Below, one piece after another: positions 1 to 10,105 of a DNA stretch of 38,733 nucleotides; the stretch's first letter is position 1, and each line of letters begins with the position of its first letter. Below the pieces are notes generated by a model. It searched no databases. It saw only the letters and a program-made list of their open reading frames with translations, and had not been told where the DNA came from. A program made the position numbers and the translations under genes. The stretch is from Gemmatimonadales bacterium (GTDB taxonomy: Bacteria > Gemmatimonadota > Gemmatimonadetes > Longimicrobiales > Gaopeijiaceae): NCBI GenBank assembly GCA_007692505.1, contig REBX01000143.1, positions 1 through 38,733 of the forward strand. The letters are read 5' to 3'.

Positions 1-1291
1 CCATGAGGGCCAGGAAGTCGTCGGTCAGGTCACCGGTGGCGGCGAGCACCCCCGAGAGGTCGGCCGTGCGGGCGGCCTTCACGTCGTCGCCCTCCACACC
101 CTCCCGCTCGTACGTGGGGCACCCCTCGGTGAGGGGCAGGGCGGGGATGTCGGCCACGACCCGGCCCCCCTCCAGGATCCGGAAGCGCCCGTCGTCCGTC
201 ACCCGCCCGATGGTCTCGGCCTCCAGCTCCCACTTCTCCAGGATCTTCCGGACCTCGTCCTCCCGGCCCGCCTTCGCGGTCACCAGCATCCGCTCCTGCG
301 ACTCCGACAGGAGGATCTCGTAGGGGGTCATCCCCTCCTCCCGCACCGGCACGTCCGTCATCTCCAGCTCCACCCCGGACCCGGCCCGTCCGGCCATCTC
401 CGAGGCCGAGGAGGTGACCCCCGCCGCCCCCATGTCCTGGATCCCCACGATGTGCCCCGACTTGATGAGCTCCAGGGAGGCCTCCAGGAGGAGCTTTTCA
501 GTGAACGGGTCCCCCACCTGCACCTGGGGCCGGCTGGACTCGTCGGCGTCCTCCGAGAGCTCCTCCGAGGCGAAGGTGGCCCCGTGGATCCCGTCGCGCC
601 CGGTCCGGGCTCCCACCGCCATGATGGGGTTCCCCGTTCCCGACGCCTCTCCCAGGATCAGGTCCTCCCGCTTCATGAGCCCGATGGCCATGGCGTTCAC
701 CAGGGGGTTCCCCTCGTAGGCCCGGTCGAAGAAGACCTCGCCCCCGATGTTGGGGATCCCCACGCAGTTCCCGTAGTCCCCGATCCCCTTCACCACGCCC
801 TCGAAGAGGTAGCGCACCCGCCCCGAGTCCAGGTCCCCGAACCGGAGCGAGTCCAGCACGGCCACCGGCCGCGCCCCCATGGTGAAGATGTCCCGGAGGA
901 TCCCCCCCACCCCGGTGGCGGCGCCCTGGTAGGGCTCCACCGCCGACGGGTGGTTGTGGGACTCGATCTTGAAGGCCACGGCCATCCCGTCGCCCACGTC
1001 GATGACCCCGGCGTTCTCCCCGGGGCCCTGGATCACCCAGGGCGCCTCCGTGGGGAGGAGCTTGAGGAGCCGCTTCGAGTTCTTGTACCCGCAGTGCTCC
1101 GACCACATGGCCGAGAAGATGCCCAGCTCCGTGAAGGTGGGGGTCCGCTCCAGGACCTGGAGCACCCGCTCGTACTCCTCTTCGGAGAGCCCGTGGTCCG
1201 CCACCAGCTCCGGGGTGATCTCGGGGTCGCCGGGGCGGGGGGGCGGTGCGGGGGCCGGCACGGACGGGGAGGCGGGAGTGCTGGAAGTCAT
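1..1291 (-). CDS. purL: Phosphoribosylformylglycinamidine synthase subunit PurL (3' end off window)
   Basis: The ATP-dependent subunit of FGAM synthase, which converts FGAR plus ammonia to FGAM in de novo purine synthesis with PurQ and PurS. The first 430 residues are visible and the frame stays open to the left edge. Family motifs seen are [11 protein letters not shown] (about residues 63-73), ESHNHP (110-115) and a glycine-rich [14 protein letters not shown] stretch. Separate purS and purQ genes lie just upstream, so this should be the small PurL of about 740-760 residues, of which about 60% is present. The ATG at 1291 follows the purQ stop by 4 bp. The first 22 residues are Pro/Ala-rich and probably disordered. 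Cytoplasmic; last visible gene of the minus-strand purine unit. Confidence 0.96.
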   Translation of the reverse strand, partial: MTSSTPASPSVPAPAPPPRPGDPEITPELVADHGLSEEEYERVLQVLERTPTFTELGIFSAMWSEHCGYKNSKRLLKLLPTEAPWVIQGPGENAGVIDVGDGMAVAFKIESHNHPSAVEPYQGAATGVGGILRDIFTMGARPVAVLDSLRFGDLDSGRVRYLFEGVVKGIGDYGNCVGIPNIGGEVFFDRAYEGNPLVNAMAIGLMKREDLILGEASGTGNPIMAVGARTGRDGIHGATFASEELSEDADESSRPQVQVGDPFTEKLLLEASLELIKSGHIVGIQDMGAAGVTSSASEMAGRAGSGVELEMTDVPVREEGMTPYEILLSESQERMLVTAKAGREDEVRKILEKWELEAETIGRVTDDGRFRILEGGRVVADIPALPLTEGCPTYEREGVEGDDVKAARTADLSGVLAATGDLTDDFLALM

Positions 1292-1295
1292 GGCG

Positions 1296-2024
1296 TCAGG
1301 GAAGGGCTGGAGAAGGAGAGGAGGACAGGGGGGCGCCGCCCAGGTGGGCCCGGAGGGAGTGGAAGAGGCCGGCACCATCCACCGATCCCAGGAGGGGCTC
1401 CACGGCCCGCTCCGGATGGGGCATCATCCCCAGGACGTTCCGTCCCTCGTTCACGATGCCCGCAATGTGGTGGGCCGACCCGTTGGGGTTTGCCCGGTCC
1501 GCCAGCTTGCCCTCGGGGGTGGCGTACCGGAAGACGATGCGATCCGTCCCCTCCAGCTCCGCCAGCGTCTGCGGGTCCGCCGTGTAGTTGCCGTCTGCGT
1601 GGGCGATGGGGATCCGCAGCACCTCTCCCTTCCGGTACCCGCTGGTGAACGGGGTGTCGGTGGTCTCCACCCGGATGTGGACATCGAAGTGCCGGAACTT
1701 CAGGCTCTGGTTCCGGAGGAGGGCACCGGGGAGGAGCCCGCTCTCGCAGAGCACCTGGAACCCGTTGCAGATCCCTGCCACCGGGCCGCCCTCACGGGCG
1801 AACTCCCGAACCGCCTCCATGATGGGCGAGAAGCGGGCGATGGCCCCGGACCGGAGGTAGTCCCCGTACGAGAAGCCCCCGGGGAGGAAGACCGCGGCCA
1901 CGTCGCCCAGGCTCGTCTCCTGGTGCCAGCGGTAGACGGGTTCGAAGCCGCCTGCGAGCTCCAGCGCCCGCACGCAGTCCTGGTCGCAGTTCGACCCCGG
2001 GAAGGTGACGACGGCGACCTTCAT
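1296..2024 (-). CDS. purQ: Phosphoribosylformylglycinamidine synthase subunit PurQ (glutaminase)
   Basis: The class I glutamine amidotransferase subunit, which releases ammonia from glutamine for PurL. The product is 242 residues and shows the nucleophile elbow GICNGFQ with Cys86 and the catalytic His203/Glu205 in [11 protein letters not shown]. An N-terminal FPGSNCDQD motif is typical of PurQ. The ATG at 2024 overlaps the purS stop by 4 bp (ATGA), which indicates translational coupling and outweighs an in-frame upstream extension that would run into purS. purL starts 4 bp after its stop. The last 10 or so residues (Ser/Pro) go beyond the usual end. Confidence 0.97.
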   Translation of the reverse strand: MKVAVVTFPGSNCDQDCVRALELAGGFEPVYRWHQETSLGDVAAVFLPGGFSYGDYLRSGAIARFSPIMEAVREFAREGGPVAGICNGFQVLCESGLLPGALLRNQSLKFRHFDVHIRVETTDTPFTSGYRKGEVLRIPIAHADGNYTADPQTLAELEGTDRIVFRYATPEGKLADRANPNGSAHHIAGIVNEGRNVLGMMPHPERAVEPLLGSVDGAGLFHSLRAHLGGAPLSSSPSPALP

Positions 2025-2299
2025 GCCTCCGCCTCCTCCCGCTCCACCTCGCCCAGGAGGCTCACCGAGAAGTCCTCGGTCACGGGGTTGGCCAGGAGCT
2101 TCCGGCACATCTCCTCGGTCCGCTCCACAGCCGTTTCGGCGTCGGGGGCATCGATCTCCAGGTCCATGACCTTCCCGATCCGGACGGCGGCAACGCCCTC
2201 ATGGCCCAGCGAGGTCAGGGCATGGTGGGTTGCCTTGCCCTGGGGGTCCAGGAGTCCGGGGCGGGGCTTCACGCGCACTTCAAGGTGGAAACGGGTCAA
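2021..2299 (-). CDS. purS: Phosphoribosylformylglycinamidine synthase subunit PurS
   Basis: The small scaffold and ammonia-channel subunit linking PurQ to PurL. The product is 92 residues, close to the usual 80-90. It begins [20 protein letters not shown], the characteristic PurS start (a beta strand, then PGxLDPQGKA). The start codon is TTG at 2299, overlapping the pssA stop as TTGA; no ATG or GTG lies upstream in frame before that stop, and later GTG codons would remove the first beta strand. It overlaps purQ by 4 bp. Gene order purS-purQ-purL supports the call. Confidence 0.94.
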   Translation of the reverse strand: MTRFHLEVRVKPRPGLLDPQGKATHHALTSLGHEGVAAVRIGKVMDLEIDAPDAETAVERTEEMCRKLLANPVTEDFSVSLLGEVEREEAEA

Positions 2300-3213
2300 C
2301 GTCGGGTCTCCGTCGGATCGGGGTTGGAGGGGGTGTCGGGGTCGTCGGGCAATTCGGATGACATCTCGGGGCGGGTCCGGCTTCGAAAGGCTTCCGGGCC
2401 GAGGGCGTCATAGTCCACCGACCGCACCTCGGCCTGACCATCGTCTGCCGGCGCCTCCTCGTCCAGAAGGGGGTCGGAATCCGGCAGCCGCTCCAGGAGT
2501 CCCCACACGAACGATCGCGCCGCGCCCTGCAGGGTGTACAGGACCAGGAAGGGGAAGATGAAGTACCGGGGGACCGCAAGGGCCAGGACCGCCAGCACCC
2601 CGAGCCCGGTGGTCACCACGATGGCCCGGGTGCCCCGGAGCCGGATCGTGGGGACGATCTGGTAGGGCACGTGGCTCATCATGAGGACCGAGAGTCCCAC
2701 CATGACGACGCCCACGAACTGGGTCCCGGGAGGGCCACCAGTCCACTCCACCACGCCGGGCGCGGTGAAGAAGGGGTACAGGGTGGCCAGGATCATCCCG
2801 GCGGTGGGGGAGGGGAGTCCGTGGAAGGCCCGCTTCGCCTCGCCGCCCTGCTCGACGTTGAACCGGGCCAGCCGGACCACCACGGCAGTGACGTAGATGA
2901 AGGAGAGGATCCAGCTCCACGGCTGGTCCGCCAGGAAGATGTGGTAGATGACCACGGCGGGGGCCACCCCGAAGGAGATGGCGTCCACCAGGGAGTCCAG
3001 CTCGGCTCCGAACCGGGAGCCGGTGCGGGTGAAGCGGGCGACCCGGCCGTCGAACATGTCCAGGACGGCGGCAATGACGATGCACCACCCCGCCCAGATG
3101 AAGTCCCCGCGGGAGGCCGCCACCATGGCGTACACCCCGAAGAAGAGGTTCCCCAGGGTGAAGGCCGAGGGGAGGATGATGATCCCCCGCTGGAGACCTG
3201 CGCGGCCGGGCAC
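2296..3213 (-). CDS. pssA: CDP-diacylglycerol-serine O-phosphatidyltransferase (PssA type)
   Basis: An integral membrane enzyme predicted to make phosphatidylserine from CDP-diacylglycerol and serine, the precursor of phosphatidylethanolamine. The product is 305 residues with several hydrophobic segments. It carries the CDP-alcohol phosphotransferase signature DGxxAR(x8)GxxxDxxxD at about residues 55-77 (D55, G56, A59, R60, G69, D73, D77). The starting GLQRGIIILPSAFTLGNLF is typical of the PssA subfamily. The GTG start at 3213 lies 2 bp after the purC stop. It sits between purC and purS with a 4-bp overlap to purS, and no decarboxylase gene (psd) is adjacent here. The C-terminal 45 or so residues are acidic and Pro-rich. 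Confidence 0.9.
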   Translation of the reverse strand: MPGRAGLQRGIIILPSAFTLGNLFFGVYAMVAASRGDFIWAGWCIVIAAVLDMFDGRVARFTRTGSRFGAELDSLVDAISFGVAPAVVIYHIFLADQPWSWILSFIYVTAVVVRLARFNVEQGGEAKRAFHGLPSPTAGMILATLYPFFTAPGVVEWTGGPPGTQFVGVVMVGLSVLMMSHVPYQIVPTIRLRGTRAIVVTTGLGVLAVLALAVPRYFIFPFLVLYTLQGAARSFVWGLLERLPDSDPLLDEEAPADDGQAEVRSVDYDALGPEAFRSRTRPEMSSELPDDPDTPSNPDPTETRR

Positions 3214-3215
3214 GG

Positions 3216-4184
3216 TCAGACCCTCTCCAGCCGCTGCAGGAGGTCCAGGTAGCGCCGCGTGGTGGATTCCACCACCTCGTGGGGAAGGGTGGGTGCGGGA
3301 GCCGTGCCGTCCCAGCCCTCCACCGAGGCCAGCCAGTCCCTCACGGGCTGCTTGTCCAGCGACGGGGGCGTGCTGCCGGGGGACCAGTCCCGGGCGGTCC
3401 AGTACCGGGAGGAGTCCGGGGTCATGACTTCGTCGATGAGGACCAGGCGGTCCTCGTCGTCCAGCCCGAACTCGAACTTGGTGTCTGCCAGGATGAGCCC
3501 GGCCCGGGCGGCCCGGGAGGCCCCCCAGCGGTAGAGGGCCAGGGAGCGGTCCCGGACTTCGCGGGCCCTCTCCTCGCCCAGGATCTCCACCACCCGGTCC
3601 CAGGAGATGTTCTCGTCGTGGTCCCCGGCCTCCGCCTTCGTGGCCGGCGAGAAGATGGGGTCCGGGAGCCGGTCCGCCTCCCGGATCCCCTCGGGGAATC
3701 CGTCGGGTAGGCCCGGGGGCTTCCCCTCGCCGGCCAGCGTCCCGTGGTCCCGGACCTCCCGCCAGGCCGAGCCGGCCAGGTATCCCCGCACCACGCACTC
3801 CACCGGGAGGGGCCGGGTCCTCCGGACCAGGAGGGAGCGCCCCTCCCAGCGGGGCCTGAGCTCCGGGGTGTCCAGGGCCGGCACCCGTTCCGCGATGACC
3901 TCCGGGTCGGCGCTCACCCCGTGGTGGAGGAGGCCCCTGAGCCCACCGGGCCCCTTCCGGGAGGTCTGGGCCTTCTCCAGCCGGGCGAGCCAGATGGCGG
4001 TGACGGCCGTGAGGACCCGGCCCTTCTCCGGGATGGGCGGGTCAAGGACCACGTCGAAGGCCGAGACCCGGTCCGACGCCGTCATGAGGAGGTGGTCGGA
4101 GTCGACCGCGTACATCTCCCGGACCTTCCCGCGGACCAGGAGGGGGAGGGGGAGGTCGGAAGTACGGAGGGGGGTGTCGGTCAC
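3216..4184 (-). CDS. purC: Phosphoribosylaminoimidazole-succinocarboxamide synthase (SAICAR synthetase)
   Basis: Condenses CAIR with aspartate, using ATP, to form SAICAR in purine synthesis. The product is 322 residues. It opens with LLVRGKVREMYAV, the nucleotide-binding start of the family, followed by LLMTASDRVSAFDVVL. The signature DTKFEFGLD and then LVLIDEVMTPDSSRYW are present. The length and RYW-containing motif resemble the longer ADE1-like form rather than the roughly 240-residue form. The GTG start at 4184 is separated from the purB stop by 1 bp, and pssA follows after 2 bp, so the three genes are very probably co-transcribed. Confidence 0.96.
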   Translation of the reverse strand: MTDTPLRTSDLPLPLLVRGKVREMYAVDSDHLLMTASDRVSAFDVVLDPPIPEKGRVLTAVTAIWLARLEKAQTSRKGPGGLRGLLHHGVSADPEVIAERVPALDTPELRPRWEGRSLLVRRTRPLPVECVVRGYLAGSAWREVRDHGTLAGEGKPPGLPDGFPEGIREADRLPDPIFSPATKAEAGDHDENISWDRVVEILGEERAREVRDRSLALYRWGASRAARAGLILADTKFEFGLDDEDRLVLIDEVMTPDSSRYWTARDWSPGSTPPSLDKQPVRDWLASVEGWDGTAPAPTLPHEVVESTTRRYLDLLQRLERV

Positions 4185-4185
4185 G

Positions 4186-5634
4186 TCAGACCCGGATCTC
4201 GGGGGATCCCAGGAGCCGGTCCGCCTCCCCCAGGAGGGGGGCGATGGCGGGCTCCAGCGATTCGGCCAGGAAGCGGTCCACCTGCTGGGGGGCCCGCCCG
4301 ATGAAGCTCTCCGAGGCCACCAGGGTGCGGACCTCCTCCTCCGTCATCCCGAAGGCCTCGTCGGCGCCGATGCGTTCCACCAGGTCGCCCTCGGCACCCT
4401 CCTTCATCCGGCCGGCGGCCGCGAGGGCGTGGCGGCGGATCCGCTCGTGGAGCTCCTGCCGGTCGCCGCCGCGGCCGACGGCCTGCATGAGGATCGTCTC
4501 GGTGGCCATGAAGGGAAGGTGCACGTCCAGGTTCTTCCGCACCACTGCAGGGTGCACCCTCAGGTCCGAAGCCACGTTCTCCAGGAGGACCAGGGCACCG
4601 TCCAGGGTGAGGTACTGGTCGGGGATGGAGAGGCGGCGGTTCGCCGAGTCGTCCAGGGTCCGCTCCAGCCACTGGGTGGCCGCCGTGTTCGCCGGGTCCT
4701 GGAAGAGGGTGATGACGTGTCGGCCCAGGGCGCACATCCGCTCCGCCCGCATGGGGTTTCGCTTGTACGGCATGGCGGAGGAGCCGATTTGCTCCTCCTC
4801 GAAGGGCTCCTCCACCTCCCGGAGGTGGGAGAGGAGGCGCAGGTCGTTCCCGAAGCGCGACACGGAGGTCCCGATGCCCGCCAGGGTCCCTGCCAGCTGG
4901 GCGTCCACCTTTCGGGGGTAGGTCTGGCCACTCACCGGGTAGGTCTCCCGGAAGCCCATCCGCCGGCCCACGGCCCGGTCCAGCGCGTCCACCTTGTCGT
5001 GGTCCCCGCCCATGAGTTCCAGGAACGAGGCCTGGGTGCCCGTGGTGCCCCTCACGCCCCGGAACCGGAGGCGCTCCAGCCTCATCTCCACCTCTTCCAG
5101 GTCCAGGAGGAGGTCCTGGGCCCAGAGGGTCGCCCGCTTCCCAACGGTGGTCGGCTGTGCGGGCTGGAAGTGGGTGTACCCCAGGGTGGGCAGCTCCCGG
5201 TAGGTCCGGGCGAAGGTCCCCAGCGCCCGGAGGGAGCGCACCAGGCGGGCCCGGATGAGCCGGAGTCCGTCCCGGTGGAGGATGAGGTCCGTGTTGTCGC
5301 CGATGAAGGCCGAGGTCGCCCCCAGGTGGATGATGCCCCGGGCTGCAGGCGCCACGTCGCCGAAGAGGTGGACGTGGGCCATGACGTCGTGGCGGAACCG
5401 GCGCTCGTACTCCGCCGCCTTCCCGAAGTCGATGTCGTCCAGGCCGGCCCGCATCTGGGCCAGGGCCTCATCGGGGATGTCCAGGCCCAGCTCGGCCTGG
5501 GACTCGGCCAGGGCGAGCCAGAGGCGGCGCCAGGTCCCGTAGCGGTGGGCCGGCGAGAAGATCTTCTGCATCTCGGCGGAGGCGTACCGCTCTGCCAGGG
5601 GATGGGAATACCGTTCGGAGGGGCGCTGGGTCAC
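4186..5634 (-). CDS. purB: Adenylosuccinate lyase, eukaryotic-like subtype
   Basis: Cleaves SAICAR to AICAR and adenylosuccinate to AMP. The product is 482 residues. It shows the fumarase/aspartase superfamily signature GSSAMPYKRNP at residues 284-294 and THFQPAQPTTVGKR around 154-167, which contains a conserved His. From memory, long stretches (QIGSSAMPYKRNPMR, ERTLDDSANRR, FIGRAPQQV) match human ADSL more closely than E. coli or Bacillus PurB, and the length is also nearer to ADSL. The GTG start at 5634 is preceded by GGAG with 9-nt spacing, and the protein then begins TQRPSERYSHPLAERYAS. It lies 43 bp downstream of htrA and 1 bp upstream of purC. Confidence 0.96.
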   Translation of the reverse strand: MTQRPSERYSHPLAERYASAEMQKIFSPAHRYGTWRRLWLALAESQAELGLDIPDEALAQMRAGLDDIDFGKAAEYERRFRHDVMAHVHLFGDVAPAARGIIHLGATSAFIGDNTDLILHRDGLRLIRARLVRSLRALGTFARTYRELPTLGYTHFQPAQPTTVGKRATLWAQDLLLDLEEVEMRLERLRFRGVRGTTGTQASFLELMGGDHDKVDALDRAVGRRMGFRETYPVSGQTYPRKVDAQLAGTLAGIGTSVSRFGNDLRLLSHLREVEEPFEEEQIGSSAMPYKRNPMRAERMCALGRHVITLFQDPANTAATQWLERTLDDSANRRLSIPDQYLTLDGALVLLENVASDLRVHPAVVRKNLDVHLPFMATETILMQAVGRGGDRQELHERIRRHALAAAGRMKEGAEGDLVERIGADEAFGMTEEEVRTLVASESFIGRAPQQVDRFLAESLEPAIAPLLGEADRLLGSPEIRV

Positions 5635-5677
5635 GGACTGGGACTCCGGAAAGTGCGGGGGTGGGGAAGAGAGGGGC

Positions 5678-7168
<1,491 letters not shown>

Positions 7169-7197
7169 GGAGGCCTCCGGAATCGGGCAGGCTCCCC

Positions 7198-7854
7198 TCA
7201 GAGGGCGTGGCCCGCGGCCTTCCAGTCCTTCAGGAACTGGTCGAGCCCCCGGTCCGTGAGGGGGTGGTGGAGGAGGGGGTAGAGGACGGAGGGGGGGAGG
7301 GTGGCCACGTCGGCCCCCACCAGCATGGCCTCCTGCACGTGCCTGGGGTGGCGCAGCGAGGCGGCCAGGATCTCTGTCTCGAACCCGTAGTTGTCGTACA
7401 CCTGTCGGATCTCTGCGACGATCTCCAGTCCGTCGTGGCCGATGTCGTCCAGCCGGCCCACGAAGGGCGAGACCCAGGTGGCCCCGGCCTTGGCGGCCAG
7501 GAGGGCCTGTGCGGTGGAGAAGCAGAGGGTCACGTTCGTCTGGATCTCCTCCGCCGTGAGGGTCCGGCAGGCCACCAGTCCCGCTTCGGTGAGGGGGAGC
7601 TTCACCACGATGTGCTCGTGGATGGCGGCCAGCTTGCGCCCCTCGGCGATCATCCCGTCCGAGTCCACGGCCACCACTTCGGCGGACACGGGTCCGTCCA
7701 CGGTCTCGCAGATCTCCCGGAACAGCTCCGCCGGTGCCCGGTCGTTCCCGGCCTTGGCCAGGAGGGACGGATTCGTGGTCACGCCATCGATGAGGCCGGC
7801 GTCGGAGGCGCGGCGGATTTCCGCCAGATCGGCCGTGTCCAGGAAGATCTTCAT
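7198..7854 (-). CDS. tal: Transaldolase, short (fructose-6-phosphate aldolase-like) type
   Basis: A class I aldolase-type enzyme of sugar-phosphate metabolism. The product is 218 residues, the length of the short TalC/FSA-like transaldolases. It begins [13 protein letters not shown], and [13 protein letters not shown] and IVVKLPLT are diagnostic, with the predicted Schiff-base Lys85. TNVTLCFS and [11 protein letters not shown] are also conserved. The ATG at 7854 overlaps the truA stop by 4 bp, so it is translationally coupled to truA; htrA begins 29 bp downstream. True transaldolase and fructose-6-phosphate aldolase are hard to tell apart from motifs, so the substrate assignment is moderate. 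Confidence 0.94.
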   Translation of the reverse strand: MKIFLDTADLAEIRRASDAGLIDGVTTNPSLLAKAGNDRAPAELFREICETVDGPVSAEVVAVDSDGMIAEGRKLAAIHEHIVVKLPLTEAGLVACRTLTAEEIQTNVTLCFSTAQALLAAKAGATWVSPFVGRLDDIGHDGLEIVAEIRQVYDNYGFETEILAASLRHPRHVQEAMLVGADVATLPPSVLYPLLHHPLTDRGLDQFLKDWKAAGHAL

Positions 7855-8681
7855 GGGCTGGGGGTCCGGGAGGTGGGAGGGTCGCGGTCGGGATGGTCGC
7901 CCCACCGCTCGGGTGGGTACGTCACCTCTGCAAGATAGAGGCCCTGGGGAGGGGCGGGAGGAGAGGTGCGAAGCGGGGTGTCCGGATTCGCCAGGAGTTC
8001 GGCCATCTCCTCCAGGGGGCGCTCTCCCCGGGCCACGGTCATCATGGTCCCCACAAGATAACGAACCATGTGGTGAAGGAAGCGGTCGGCGGCGATGTGG
8101 AATCGAAGCTCGTCGCTGCCGGGGGAGGGTCGGCTCCACCGGGCCTCCCGGATCGTGCAGATCTCTCCCCGCTCCGGTTGCCCCGAGCGGGCGAACCGGC
8201 GGAAGGAGCGCCGTCCGGGGAGGAGGCTGGCGGCCTGGTGGAGGAGGGCCTCGTCCACGGGCCGGGGCTCGGTGTCCCGGACCTCCACGCCCCAGGCGAA
8301 GGGGCGGAGGAAGGGGGAGCCGCCCCCGGGACCCGTGACCACCCGGTACAGGTACTCCCGTTGCACGGCGTGGAACCGGGGATGGAAGTCCGGGGGAACC
8401 CGCCGGACCTCCTGGACCCAGACCGTGGGATCCAGGAGGGCATTGAGGGCCCGCCGAAGCTCCAGGGCCTCCCATCGGGAGGGCAGGTCCACCCGGGCAA
8501 CCTGCCCTGTGGCGTGCACGCCGCTGTCGGTCCGACCCGACCCCAGGACCACCCGGCGGCGGCCCGTGATCTCCAGGAGGACCCGTTCCAGCTCACCCTG
8601 CACCGTGGGGACGCCGGGCTGGAGCTGCCACCCGTGCCAGGGACGTCCGTCGTAGTGGATGCGGAGCGCAAAGCGCCGCAT
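7851..8681 (-). CDS. truA: tRNA pseudouridine(38-40) synthase TruA
   Basis: Isomerises uridines 38-40 in the tRNA anticodon arm. The product is 276 residues, the usual size. The catalytic Asp52 lies in [11 protein letters not shown]. The start [20 protein letters not shown] and the later [15 protein letters not shown] and [13 protein letters not shown] motifs are family hallmarks. The ATG at 8681 gives a family-like N-terminus. It is the first gene of a long minus-strand unit and lies about 40 nt downstream of a predicted transcription start. Its 3' end overlaps tal by 4 bp. Confidence 0.96.
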   Translation of the reverse strand: MRRFALRIHYDGRPWHGWQLQPGVPTVQGELERVLLEITGRRRVVLGSGRTDSGVHATGQVARVDLPSRWEALELRRALNALLDPTVWVQEVRRVPPDFHPRFHAVQREYLYRVVTGPGGGSPFLRPFAWGVEVRDTEPRPVDEALLHQAASLLPGRRSFRRFARSGQPERGEICTIREARWSRPSPGSDELRFHIAADRFLHHMVRYLVGTMMTVARGERPLEEMAELLANPDTPLRTSPPAPPQGLYLAEVTYPPERWGDHPDRDPPTSRTPSP

Positions 8682-8727
8682 GTCGGGGGAGGCCGGGGCG
8701 GAGGTGGGCGACGCATTCACACGACCA

Positions 8728-8755
8728 AGTCTATGGGGGTCGTCCCCGACGTCAA
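8728..8755 (-). promoter_or_regulatory. Predicted sigma70-type promoter for the truA-tal-htrA-pur unit
   Basis: On the minus strand a TTGACG -35 box (8750-8755) is separated by 16 bp from a TAGACT -10 box (8728-8733). This places transcription start near 8721 with a leader of about 40 nt before truA. It is a motif match only, but it lies in the 205-bp truA/trpD divergent gap. Confidence 0.5.
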
Positions 8756-8886
8756 CGGCGCCCCCATCCCCGGCGACCCCGCCTCCGGCCACCCGTCCTC
8801 CGGCGCCCCCATCCCCGTTCGGCCCGGGACTCCATACATTCCCGAAGTCCCCGCGCATGTACCCGCCACCGAAGGAGGCCGTTTCC

Positions 8887-9921
8887 GTGGAGATGTCCCA
8901 GCTGGTAGCCCGCGTCACCGAAGGCCACGACCTGGAGGAGGCCGAGGCGGAGTTCGCCTTCGACCGGATCATGGCCGGGGAGGCCTCCCCGGTGCAGATG
9001 GCCGCCCTCCTGGCCGCACTCCGGACGAAGGGCCATGCCCCCTCGGAGGTGGCTGGTGGGGTGCGGGCCCTGCGCACGGCCATGGTGCCGGTGCCGGTGG
9101 GCTCGCTGGACCGGCCCCTGGTGGACACCTGCGGGACGGGGGGCGGCTCGGTAACCACCTTCAACATCTCCACGGCGGCGGCGCTGGTGGCGGCGGCGTC
9201 CGGGGTCCGGGTGGCCAAGCACGGGAACCGGTCCTTCACCTCCCGGAGCGGGAGCGCCGACGTCCTGAAGGCAATGGGCGTCCGCATCGACCTGACCCCC
9301 GACGCCATGGCGCGGACCCTGGGCCGGGCCGGCATCGTGTTCATGTTCGCCCCACTCCTCCACCCGGCCATGCGCCACGTGGGCCCCGTGCGGCGGGAGC
9401 TGGGGATCCCCACCATCATGAACCTCCTGGGGCCTCTCACGAATCCAGCCGGGGTCCGCCGGCAGGTGGTGGGGGTATCCGACCCGACGCTGGCCGGCCT
9501 GGTGGCCGAGGCGCTCCATGCCCTGGGTCATCAGCGGGCCCTGGTGGTCCACGGTGAACCGGGGATGGACGAGGTGAGTCCCATGGGCGAGACCCGGGTG
9601 ATGGACGTGACCCCTGCCGGGATCCGGTCCTCCCGGATCTCGCCGGAGGAGCTGGGGCTGGAGCCCGCCTCTCCGGCGGAGATCGCCGGTGGGGAGCCAG
9701 AGGAGAACGCGGAGGTCATCCTCCGGGTCCTCCGAGGAGAGGATCGCCGAGGGGCCCGGACCGTCACCCTCCTGAATGCCGCCGCCGCCCTCCTTGTGGG
9801 AGACGTGGCGAAGGACTGGGCAGACGGGGTCAGTCGAGCGGCCGAGGCCGTGGACTCCGGAGCGGCCCTCGAGACACTGGAGACCCTCCGTACCGCCTCC
9901 CGCGAGGAGGGCGCCCGGTAG
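8887..9921 (+). CDS. trpD: Anthranilate phosphoribosyltransferase
   Basis: Transfers phosphoribosyl from PRPP to anthranilate in tryptophan synthesis. The product is 344 residues, the normal length. PRPP-binding CGTGGGSVTTFNIST, the KHGNRSFTSRSGSADVL stretch and NLLGPLTNPAG are diagnostic of TrpD. The GTG at 8887 was chosen because a strong AAGGAGG (8872-8878) precedes it by 8 nt; a nearby ATG at 8893 is too far from that site, and longer in-frame starts extend into Pro-rich sequence. No trpE or trpG is visible. The next trp gene on the same strand is trpC, about 0.8 kb on, beyond the inverted lexA. Confidence 0.96.
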   Translation: MEMSQLVARVTEGHDLEEAEAEFAFDRIMAGEASPVQMAALLAALRTKGHAPSEVAGGVRALRTAMVPVPVGSLDRPLVDTCGTGGGSVTTFNISTAAALVAAASGVRVAKHGNRSFTSRSGSADVLKAMGVRIDLTPDAMARTLGRAGIVFMFAPLLHPAMRHVGPVRRELGIPTIMNLLGPLTNPAGVRRQVVGVSDPTLAGLVAEALHALGHQRALVVHGEPGMDEVSPMGETRVMDVTPAGIRSSRISPEELGLEPASPAEIAGGEPEENAEVILRVLRGEDRRGARTVTLLNAAAALLVGDVAKDWADGVSRAAEAVDSGAALETLETLRTASREEGAR

Positions 9922-10102
9922 GGGCGGCTTCCGGAGAATCTGCCGGGGCGCGACAGGCAGGGTCGGGACGGGCGGGGTCCTCGTCCCGAACCACGGCGCG
10001 GAGCTGCCAGGGACCGGGGAAGGGCCCCACGGCGGAGCCGGCAGGGAGGACGAAGCGGGTGCGGCCCGGACGGTGCCGGCCGGCGGCAAAGGGGATGCGC
10101 AT
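9830..10102 (-). CDS. Possible small protein coupled to lexA (unknown function)
   Basis: A 90-residue open frame whose ATG lies 3 bp after the lexA stop. A GGAGG ribosome-binding site sits inside the last lexA codons, 9 nt before the ATG. The first half (MRIPFAAGRHRPGRTRFVLP) uses GC-ending codons, as real genes here do. The second half is Pro/Arg-rich and overlaps the end of trpD head-on over 9830-9921, which weakens the case. No family was recognised. It could be a real lexA-linked small gene or chance coding in GC-rich DNA. Confidence 0.35.
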   Translation of the reverse strand: MRIPFAAGRHRPGRTRFVLPAGSAVGPFPGPWQLRAVVRDEDPARPDPACRAPADSPEAAPTGRPPRGRRYGGSPVSRGPLRSPRPRPLD

Positions 10103-10105
10103 GGT

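Noticed and set aside
8682-8886. A trp attenuator or leader peptide before trpD
   Set aside because: No short frame with adjacent Trp codons and no terminator-like hairpin in the gap.
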